This document shows positions 55,363 to 64,000 of a stretch of DNA of 64,000 nt, in pieces; positions within the stretch are counted from its first letter, which is position 1; every line of letters begins with the position of its first letter. The stretch comes from Enoplolaimus lenunculus (taxonomy: Eukaryota > Nematoda > Enoplea > Enoplida > Thoracostomopsidae): positions 62,001-126,000 of the forward strand of contig JASANG010002072.1 of assembly GCA_030248215.1 (NCBI GenBank), given 5' to 3'. The notes beneath the pieces are model-generated. The model was not told the DNA's origin. It did no database searches and saw nothing but the letters and a program-made list of their open reading frames with translations. The position numbers were made by a program, and so were the translations under genes.

Positions 55363-56014
55363 CAGTGGCGGATCCAGGATCTTACAATGGGGGGAAGCAA
55401 AATTTCACAGGTAATAAACTTATTTTTGACCCACACACTTACGTACGTTCAATTGAAATGAATCACGAATAATACTAACGCATCAACGCAGTTTAGATCT
55501 AAACAACAGGGTGGCAACATAGGTTTGGATTTGGTTTCAAATAGACACAAATTTAAAGGCTCGAATTCGGAAGCCAATTCACTTTTGAAAAAGCAAAATC
55601 TAGTCAGCTTCAGCAACATCTGTTTCCGTTTTTGAATGTTTTAGCGTTCGCGGTTATGGACTTCAATTTATTTTCAATGAATTTGTGTTCTCGATATTTC
55701 AAAATTCACTTGGCAACTGTTGATTTTATAGAATATATAAATGTTCTTTTATCAGTATGAAAACAATTTCGGAATCGAGGTTCAGAATTAGTGAAATTAT
55801 TCGTTCGGTGCGACCCTGCTTAGTGACGACAAAACATCTAATCATCCGAGACTGCCCTAAAATAACAGGGCAGCTTATTATAAGCTGCTTAAACTATTGT
55901 GTATAAAACAGAGAAATAAACAGCATAGAACAGCAATTGACACTCTATATAATTTTTGTCGAGATGCTGTTGGAGGAGGGCACGGCCGGGTGGCCCCCCA
56001 TGGATCCGCCATTG
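55363..56014. mobile_element. 652-bp hAT element, parent form of the 42384 MITE
   Basis: Flanks AGTCCACG and AGTCCACC match at seven of eight. Ends CAGTGGCGGATCCAGGATC and CCATGGATCCGCCATTG. Left ~75 and right ~75 bases match 42384-42564 in reverse orientation at about 90%. The extra ~470 bases in the middle show no transposase frame. Confidence 0.88.
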
Positions 56015-56598
56015 AGTCCACCTTTATATAGGTTCGTTTTTTCAATGGTAGCATAACGCATGAATCTGATTGCTATCAATGATGTCCACAGAAATATGCA
56101 CGTGAATAAAGTTGAATTGTCTTCAAGTTATTCGGAACAAGTTTTTAGAAAAATTGTAAAGCCACAGTTACGGAAGCGCCGGTGGTCTTGGTGGTACTAC
56201 CAAATGGATACAACTTAAACAACACATTTTAATATTGATAGATAAACAGTAAAAACTTTGCAATTTTGCCTTTAGCATAGTTAAAATGTTACTAAGTTGA
56301 CATAGGCCGTATGCTTGCACAACTTAGAATTGTGATATAAAGACATCAGAAAGTAAGGAAATAATAGAAATTTTATAAAAGTGAAGCGAATAAACACTTA
56401 TGCTTTATCATATATCTGACAGAATGAAAACTTGCCAAAACTGTGTTTTTGGCTTTTGTTTAACGAAAATGTTGAAAATTTTACTGCATCCCGCTATTGT
56501 TCCAAATCCTTCGCCTATCATAGTTTACTTTTAAAGTTGTTCTTAAATCGCGTAGCTTTCACATTAGAGTCGACTTTTGTCGAGTTTGCTCAAAGAAA

Positions 56599-56762
56599 GC
56601 ATTGGTGAATCCATATATTTTTGATGAAAAACACTGAGCGATACATAATAGTCACGAAACTGCGAGCAAGAAGCTAATGTAGCGCTAAAGTTTACCACAA
56701 ATTTATGCTTATGATTCGCTGCTTGGGAAACACCTTGGTGTCCCCCTCAGATCCGCCATTGC
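56599..56762. mobile_element. possible hAT MITE
   Basis: CATTGGTGAATCCATAT at the left and CCCCTCAGATCCGCCATTG at the right look like an inverted hAT pair, with GCGAGCAAGAAGCTAATG inside. Flanks do not match, so ends or pairing may be wrong. Confidence 0.35.
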
Positions 56763-57423
56763 ACAACATTTATTTCCCAAAGCTGTTTCGATGATAAACC
56801 GAGAACGCATACGTCGAAAAAGAATTTTTGATTGCCGAACGAATCAGAAACCAATTGATTTCGCATTTGAGATAAGAAACATACAACTGTATGGGTGTTG
56901 GGTATTAAATGCGATGTGCGCAATCAATTAACCAATCTTTGCTCGATAATTTTTCCCCGCAGTTGATTTGAGTCAAAATTTCTTTGAAACATATGGTGGT
57001 TTAAATTGTCTGTTTACGAAATCTTTAAGTATACGACAACATTTAAGTTGAAATTGTTCAAAAAATTTAGTTCTATTTACGTTTAGTGAGGCAGTTATAG
57101 CAATCGCACATCGCAATTAATTATACGTTCACATAAACATTAGTCATTCTAAGCATATGGTCGTAGCCAGGATTGTTGAAAATTTCGTACGTTGTTTAAA
57201 TATTGCAAGTGGAAATTCTTGTGTTCCAAACTAAAAAAATGTGTCAAGAACCCGTTACATTATGATAAACAGGGACTTTGTCCAAAAGCCACCATTGACT
57301 ACGTTCAATATTTTAAAATCAATGTGACATTAATACAATGTGTTATATGAACAATTTTGTATGAATTTTCTGACTGCCAAATGAATAAATAAGAAATCAC
57401 AAATCCGAACACAGCTTGAACCA

Positions 57424-57569
57424 GCCCGTAGCCTGCTCACCACGCTAGCTTGAGCAAACACAATTAAAGATGAGCATGAAGAGATCCAACTTCAGTTGCA
57501 AGCAGAAGAAAATGGATCCAAATTTTCCTATTGGTGCCTAAGCCCTTAATCCATTTCTGGATACAGGCT
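57424..57569. mobile_element. family A-type ends around diverged sequence
   Basis: GCCCGTAGCCTGCTCACC at the left and CTGGATACAGGCTC at the right; the middle does not resemble the other copies. Confidence 0.45.
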
Positions 57570-57639
57570 CGACCAATTAAGGTTCACGCGATAGAAGGCT
57601 AAAGTTTGCTCGTTAACTACTGCTTATTGCTTTCCCAAG

Positions 57640-57672
57640 CCTACGCTTAGGCTTAGGTTGAGGTTTTGGCTT
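57640..57672 (+). repeat. degenerate TTAGGC array
   Basis: ACGCTTAGGCTTAGGTTGAG then TTTTGGCTTAGCC: about five imperfect units. A single inverse-orientation unit lies just before it (AAGCCTACGC). Confidence 0.6.
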
Positions 57673-59094
57673 AGCCTATTTTATTAATACAGTCATTATG
57701 TATTAGGAGGAAACTTTATGCGGAAGAAAGTAAACAAGTACTCAATATTCAACAGTCACCTCATCCAGTCATGAGTGATATCAGATATGCACAATGGGGC
57801 GCAGTTGCACAAAATTGGTTCTCTGAGCAAGCAATTTTAAAATACATAGGTTTATAGAGCAACAAAATTGCTTCGCACTGTCATGCTACAATACGTTTTG
57901 CTCAAAAGCATCACTTGTACACTCCAATTAAATTATTTGGCGGCGGTTTCGATACCATGGTCTGAATATCACTAATAATTTCTTAGTACAAGTCTGAAAA
58001 ACAAACCGTCAGACACCGTATCAATAATTGAACGTTAAATTCAGTGAATTGTGTTTAAATAAAATGAAACGCGTACTAAAAACACTAAAAAAAGTCAAAA
58101 TAGAAATTAAAACAGAGTATATAGTTCATGTATTACTTCTACCTGTTTTCAAGTTTCACATCATTGAAAGTTAGAAAACGCGTAACGTAAAATTACGCTC
58201 TGTTGTACTAAAAATTGATTAAAAAGCGTTTCACAAACAGCCGTTAATATTGTCAAAATAGTGAACATCATTTCTGGCTTTTTCCACAAACTAAAGCTTA
58301 AAACCACAAATCACCGCCAATAGGGTGACAGAGTTGTAATTAAGCGTAATGATATCATAAAGGGGCGTATACGAAGCTTTTTAGAAGTTATCAATTATAT
58401 AGCTTGAACGGCAAGACAAGACTGAATTCTAGTAAACCTCATTGTTTTATGACATTTGCTTACGGTAATTTACGTATTTAGAACATTCAATTGAGTCACG
58501 AAACAGCTATATACCCTAAAAAGTTTGCATCAGATATAGATTTGTGTCTATCAATAGTACCACCAGCCATGCTTGACATGTATCTAAATTCAAACTGCAA
58601 TTGCAATTCTCTGCTATATTTAGCACATAAAAGATGCAATCTTTTTAAATTCCATTATTGCGATTTATATCTGCATGCAGCTATCCATCACAAAACATAA
58701 TATCTGTATTCCCTTAATACTCTGGTTTGACATATATTTTACGCACGCCTTTATTATATACCTCAACTGGCGTTGGCCATTAGCTCAACTATTTTCCTCT
58801 CTGTTCTACACCTATAAGTTCGATAAAATGATTTTTTTGTCGCGTTGTGCCTCCACAAAAGCTTTCTTATTTACTTAAACCGCTGTCGAGCTCTTAGTTT
58901 GCAGAATCAGTAAAGAACAACGCCGTTGCGTATACATTGTAAACAGACGTAGTATTATCTCTTCTTCGCACTAAAAATACCTTTTCCATGTGCTGTCGCC
59001 GGCACCAAATAAGCGTGTTGCGTATGCATCGCCCCGTACACATTTGTATAATTAATGTGTTTCAAGCAAACACATAGAAAGCGAGCGGGAGAAG

Positions 59095-59254
59095 CAGTGC
59101 CGGAGCAGGCAGTCCCTCCGAAATTACGCGGTGGGACACCCTTGCAATGATATAAATATTTTTCAAATTTTTTGTATAAACTTTTGTTTAGGGCGGGGCC
59201 CCTCTCTACGGTGGGCCCCCCAAATGGTGGCATGGGAGTGCTGCTCCGGCCTTG
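59095..59254. mobile_element. hAT-type MITE, 160 bp
   Basis: Ends CAGTGCCGGAGCAGGCAG and GTGCTGCTCCGGCCTTG are inverted. Flanks GGGAGAAG and GTGACAAG agree at six of eight. The interior GGTGGGCCCCCCAAATGGTG recurs near 50135. Confidence 0.65.
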
Positions 59255-59448
59255 GTGACAAGAACCGGTGACAGACCTAATGCGTCCTCGTAGCACTTCG
59301 AAACAGCATCCGGATACATCCTTGCTGAAAGCCGGATCATGGCCAGGGTTATATTTCGGGACGGTACAACTTCAACGAAGCATACAGCAGGCGTTTTAGC
59401 TACAAACACATTCCGAGCTTCGGTTTCAAGCATTACAAATCTGACCAT
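59206..59448 (-). other. unassigned open frame overlapping a MITE end
   Basis: About 80 codons from an ATG at 59448 reading MVRFVMLETEARNVFVAKTP and later SARMYPDAVSKCYEDALGLS. Composition is protein-like rather than AT-biased, and about 65 codons precede the MITE at 59254. No family recognised; no good donor or acceptor bounds it. Possibly a remnant exon of an unknown gene. Confidence 0.2.
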
Positions 59449-59978
59449 GCGGTAAAATGGTTTTTCATTACTCCATAAAGAATTTCAAGGTATAACCATG
59501 CAACGATTACTTCTATGCGAACTTGCTTGCAAAACGAACCGTGAAGATTTTTCAGAATTGTATCAGTTTTCCAAGCTAAATAAGCTGAACGTTTTTGTTC
59601 AGAAATCGCTTCAACGATTTACGCAAAACAGATGCTTGTTATATAACATAGTTTATCTTATTCTGTCTCAGTTTGGCTGGGGGCAAACGCAGAAAAAAAC
59701 ATTCATTGAGCATATTTATAAAATTGATTAGAAAAGCTTTTCATGCTTAAAATATACGCTAGGTTGCAATAAATAAACTTGTATAGCAGATGAGCAACCG
59801 GTAAATAATTTAAAAAAACGCCAACATTAACAGAGAGCCTACATTTCAACTGAATTGGACTAACAAAAGAAGACAGTTAAAAAACTTGTGTGAACTGCAA
59901 ATTGTTTGCAATGTGCTGTAGGCATAGTGATTGCAAACTATGTTGCACATGGCCAATGTTAGTTTGAGGGGCGTATAG

Positions 59979-60145
59979 CACTAGCGAATCGGCCCCGTCA
60001 GAAAATTTTTTGTGATAAAAAAGTAAGGTACCTGCCTCACAATGTTCCCCTCAGAAAATTTTTGCGTATATAGCATACAGTAAAAATTGCGTTTCATAAT
60101 GTTTGCCAGCCCGCCTCACGTCACAAATTCCTGGATGAGCCGCTG
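59979..60145. mobile_element. hAT MITE of the 45431 family
   Basis: Flanks GCGTATAG and GCGTATAA match at seven of eight if the last terminal base is shared. Contains TTTTTTGTGATAAAAAAGTA then AGGTACC, GCGTTTCATAATGTTTGCC and TTCCTGGATGAGCCGCTG. Confidence 0.7.
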
Positions 60146-60409
60146 CGTATAATAGTAGTATCATCATATTCCTAACTCTAAGCGTCAATGAAACCTAAAC
60201 CAAGCAAAAAATTAATCTGAAGCTTAAGCTTACACTATTTCTCGCAAAAAAGATTCGCCGGTCAAAATAACATTAGCATTGTACATGGTGTGTTAACTGA
60301 TTGTTAAAATAACGGAAACGATTTGTGTTCAAAACAACGGAAACCGAAACAGATATTGTCGCTTAAACGATTAAAAATGTTTCATTTCTCTACCAATACA
60401 TGGAGACCG

Positions 60410-60532
60410 GGTACAACCGGAATTACAACTTACCGGAACCGGAATTTGAAAAAATTACCGGAACCTGAAGGTGAAAAAATTACCGGAACCTGAAGGTGAA
60501 AAAATGCCGGAACCGGAATGTCGGTTGCACCC
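60410..60532. mobile_element. short family F element with tandem 25-base unit
   Basis: Ends GGGTACAACCGGAA and TCGGTTGCACCCTG are inverted. Between them TACCGGAACCTGAAGGTGAA occurs twice in tandem with a shared AAAAT spacer, flanked by ACCGGAACCGGAA runs. Confidence 0.7.
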
Positions 60533-61106
60533 TGAATGGACACACACTAATATAAACCGAAATTCCCTAAATTTTAACAAAACTTGACGTTCAATTACTT
60601 CATTTGCAGTTTTGGGGCATTTATTGAAGTTTACACCTCGATTTCTAATTTCTCAAAAAGATATAAAATAGATTTCACAACAGTTTATTCACTTGATGCT
60701 CCTCAAGAAGATTTTAAGTGATTTACTGCCAGGCTGCTGTACCTAGTTTAAATGCGTGAATAGACGTTTGCCATGTTTTGCGTTACTCTAAAGAAATACA
60801 GAGCTCATTACAAACGCAGTGATAAATGTCTACCCTGCTCTTCCAAAACATTTGGTCACTCAGACTTGAGTTGATTCCGGGTCAGCATATATATTAATTC
60901 ACTTAAAATGTTAAATCAGTTCAGAATTTTGAGTTCTGAATATCCTAATTCAGTCTCGGTGATTGAACTCATTCTGAATTAAAATCAGTTCACTGAGAAT
61001 TTACAGTGTATTTGTGTTCTCATTTTATACCATTAATGGTGTTCAATGAAGGAACGCGTGGAATATGCTGTGACCCAGTCTTGAAAACAACTGGTGATCT
61101 CAGTGA

Positions 61107-61263
61107 GCCCGTAGCCAAGGGGAAAGGGCAGGGGGGCTTAGCCCCCGGAAACTTTTTGCCCCCCCCCCAGAAATTTTTCAACCTTGCTTGTATATCATTG
61201 AAAACCCTTGAATGCCCCTCCTGAAAAACTTTTATGCCACCTAGCAAGGTGAGCTGGCTACGA
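61107..61263. mobile_element. best-kept family A element
   Basis: Ends GCCCGTAGCCAAGG and GAGCTGGCTACGAAC. Interior GGGGGGCTTAGCCCCC hairpin, AAATTTTTCAACCTTGCTTG and AACCCTTGAATGCCCCTCC. 157 bp. Confidence 0.75.
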
Positions 61264-61563
61264 ACTCGGATGATCTATGTTTTTATTGGTTAACATTATA
61301 TTTCGTATGCTAAGCGGACGAAATATATTAATGCGGTTTAGAGATGCACATATATAAATTATGGCAGATTAAAAATTTTTATGGTCTAAAACCACCAGGT
61401 GCGCCAATTAAAAAGCGAACAATAACTCGCGCACACAAACCGCACACAAACATATTTGGCAAACATTAAATAACTGAAGCCGAATTTTACCAGAATTCAA
61501 ACTTTTAAAATATGAAAATCATCAACATTTACCGACCAGCGGCTGTTGGATACTTTCACCAGA

Positions 61564-61707
61564 ATAAAGGTAAAGGCTTAGGCTTAAGTAAAGGATTTAG
61601 GGTCCATTGATCAACGATTTGGGCGTAGACTTCTTAGGCTTAGGCTTAAGTAAAGGATTTAGGGTCCATTGGTAACGATTTGGGCGCAGACTTCTTAGGC
61701 TTAGGCA
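61564..61707. repeat. TTAGGC units inside a ~62-base tandem duplication
   Basis: AAGTAAAGGATTTAGGGTCC followed by ATTG, ACGATTTGGGCG and AGACTTCTTAGGCTTAGG occurs twice in a row, the second copy lacking a few bases. Each unit begins and ends with TTAGGC motifs, so the array was probably the site of unequal exchange or slippage. Confidence 0.75.
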
Positions 61708-62078
61708 AGCGTTTTTCGAAACAAAATCATTTGGATGAAATTTGCGCATGCCGCTGACTGAACTGAGCAGTCAATTCGTAGGCAATGATGATAAGCTGCA
61801 CAAGATATGCAAAAACTGTTGTAATTGATTCATTGATCGCTTATATATTTTTCGAAGACACCAGATCGCCAAGATTTACTTTACGGAGGGCTTCAGGATT
61901 TCAAATACATTGAGAAAACGTTAGTATATTGTGTCAGTTTTGCACAAAACAACCATATGATGCAATGACAGCAGAACACAAAAAATATTAAACGCAATAA
62001 AATCGCACTAACATATTGACCGTTGTACTCTCAGGTTTCTATTCCACCAATTAGAAGCATATGCCTGTAACAAAGTGA

Positions 62079-62165
62079 TGGTTATTCACACATGTGAACT
62101 AAATTCTTAGCTACGATTTTTAATGATGTATTTGCACCTGCGAGTCTTGCACGCGTGAATATGGC
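62079..62165. mobile_element. short family D element
   Basis: GGTTATTCACACATGTGAAC at the left and TTGCACGCGTGAATATGGC at the right, an inverted pair, about 87 bases apart. Confidence 0.5.
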
Positions 62166-64000
62166 TTAAATGTCGGAATGTGCTTTAAAATATAACAGAT
62201 TCTAATTTATTATCTCGAAAGTTACACAATCGAGTTCAATACTTCAAAACTGGTTACAGATACTATACACGTCGAAAATACGATCGAGTACCTCGAATTA
62301 TATGAACTGTAAGTGTGGTTTTCATTTCTAAATGCTTAAAGTTAGCATTTAAATTGATTTTTTCAATAAAACTCAAAAATAAAATCGCTGTTGTAACTCG
62401 ATATTCAAAAGCAATAATCGGTTCTTTTTCATCACATCTCAAGCTTTGTATGTTTTATCAACAAAATTCAATATATATTAGCCGACTAATTTGCAAAATA
62501 AAAACCAAAAATACTTCGCAGACTGGACAGTTAGTATTATTCTAAACGACAGCGCACGTCTAAATGGGTGGGTAAAAATGTCAAACACGGAGTCTAGTGA
62601 CGGTAGCCAGCCAGGCTGGCATTTTCGACAGCGGTAGAAACAGCAGCATCAAAGTGCTAAATTCGAACCGGAATTGGGCATTCCAAACTCTGAAACGATG
62701 GGAACAACAACACTACGTGTGACAGTAAATAGACAAGAACATATATCTATCTAGACTGAACCATATACAAACGCTAGTCAACGTCAAAATCTATACGGTT
62801 ATGCCACAATATCACACACATTTTATACACAGATATATATAAGTACACATAGCACAAACCTATGAACAGAATCACTTGATAGTATGGAGGACGAGAACAA
62901 GCATAGTAGAGCTCTAATAAGACTGCTTTGTATGATATGCGGCCGTGGCTGTAGCCAGTATTTCATATCGGAAGGGAATATCATATTAATGTAGTTGTTT
63001 TTACGAACGAACAAACAATTTTTACACATCTAAAAAGCGTTTTTCTCGATTCCCCAAAGTTTCTGTAGAAAATCTATCACAGTCACCCTCCGTCTACCTG
63101 CTCAACACACGCTTCTCAGTGGCCACCACACAGTTTTATGCTATTTTGTTTGTCGCATACTACAAATATTCCGGCTAAAACGCATATTAAAGCTCTATTA
63201 TAGTCGAACTTTTTCGTTCATTTGATGCCTTGCACTACTGTGAAATTTTTCACACGGATCGACTTGATTTTACGTTTCCAAACCCACCCCCCTCCCTTTT
63301 GCAAGGAAAGACCTCAGTCGTTAACCCGTTGTCTGACGTAACATACCATTATTATATAACATATAAATATATACATATCAAACAAATATGAACCATAACC
63401 TGGTTCCCCCGTGCGTATTGGTTTGAATGCCTGCTTTACCATTAACCAATAGCACGGCGTTCGGGTACAAGTATGGTATCTGGTAGCACACGCATTATAG
63501 AGAGCTTTTAAAGCGCCCGCAGCCAACTAATGGGACAGTGGCCGACTCTATGGACCTATAAATATGAGGGGATGTAAAAAATGCTTTAGGTATAATATTT
63601 AACTCGTTTTAGTCTTTAGTACGAACTTTAAAGTGCAAATTAAAACGTGGATGTGTTATGCTGTAGCGTGATAGCTGCTATTTTTCAAAATTCATAAGGT
63701 CCAGTTAAAAATTAAGACCAAATTGAACGATTGGAAATTCTTAGCGTGCTTTATCCTAATACTTTAAACAACACAAACTGAAAAAATTCCGTTATTCGGC
63801 CGGGAAATTCCGGCCGGCCGGCCAAATACAAATTATATAAATTATCAAGTATTTTTATAATGGTATATATCGTTACGTTTAGAAGCTATACCAATTGTTT
63901 TAGACGCAGTATATAATTCAACAAGAAACGACCTCATTCCGAAATATACGTTAACTAAGAACAAGTTTAGTAATATCCCGGGCACAACTGGAGGACTGCC

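Larger units (their letters stand above)
43556..64000. other. 20 kb upstream of the CASK coding start, no gene recognised
   Basis: Probably 5' intron, 5' UTR or intergenic DNA of CASK. A consensus donor TTTTCAG/GTGAGT on the minus strand at 47242/47241 could end a 5' non-coding exon. The rest is mobile-element debris listed separately. 43560-45420, 51010-51980, 56770-57420, 57680-58950, 62170-63980 have nothing I can name. Confidence 0.5.

Overview
The window is animal nuclear DNA, AT-rich and intron-heavy. It is dominated by one gene on the minus strand, an orthologue of CASK (calcium/calmodulin-dependent serine protein kinase, the MAGUK scaffold known as Lin-2 or Caki). I placed eighteen coding exons by splice sites, by reading phase that closes at every junction, and by match to the CASK domain order. 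They run from an initiator or acceptor near 43555 down to 474. In order they encode a new-looking Gln/Pro/Ser-rich N-terminal extension, the CaMK-like pseudokinase domain, two L27 domains, a long disordered linker, the PDZ domain, the split SH3 domain and the start of the SH3-GUK hook. The guanylate-kinase part lies beyond the left edge.

Layout, right to left in transcript order: 64000-43556 is upstream or 5' non-coding DNA full of short DNA transposons. 43555-37190 holds the kinase exons. 32341-29923 holds the kinase tail and first L27. A 12.5 kb intron (29922-17386) carries a candidate alternative first exon (22441-22635). Exon 11 (17308-17385) is followed by an 11.5 kb intron. 5841-474 holds second L27, linker, PDZ and SH3.

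Nearly everything outside the exons that I can explain is short non-autonomous DNA transposons. They include hAT-type elements with 8-bp target duplications, a hairpin family with 7-bp duplications, a ~155-bp family ending GCCCGTAGCC, a family ending GCCCGTATTCTCAA, a family ending in TTATTCACATGTGCAAG, elements with CCGGAATC-type simple interiors, and elements that carry TTAGGC-like arrays. I saw no transposase or reverse transcriptase, no LTR element, no CRISPR, no rRNA and no convincing functional tRNA. The organism is probably an invertebrate metazoan; exon structure and phases resemble those of vertebrate CASK, but the sequence alone does not fix the phylum.

The most interesting points are: a candidate internal first exon that could give a short CASK without the kinase domain; a polyglutamine N-terminal extension; a pseudokinase with GFS in place of DFG and Arg in place of the HRDxK lysine; small transposons lying within 13-26 bases of CASK splice donors; and a mobile family that appears to spread TTAGGC-like microsatellites.
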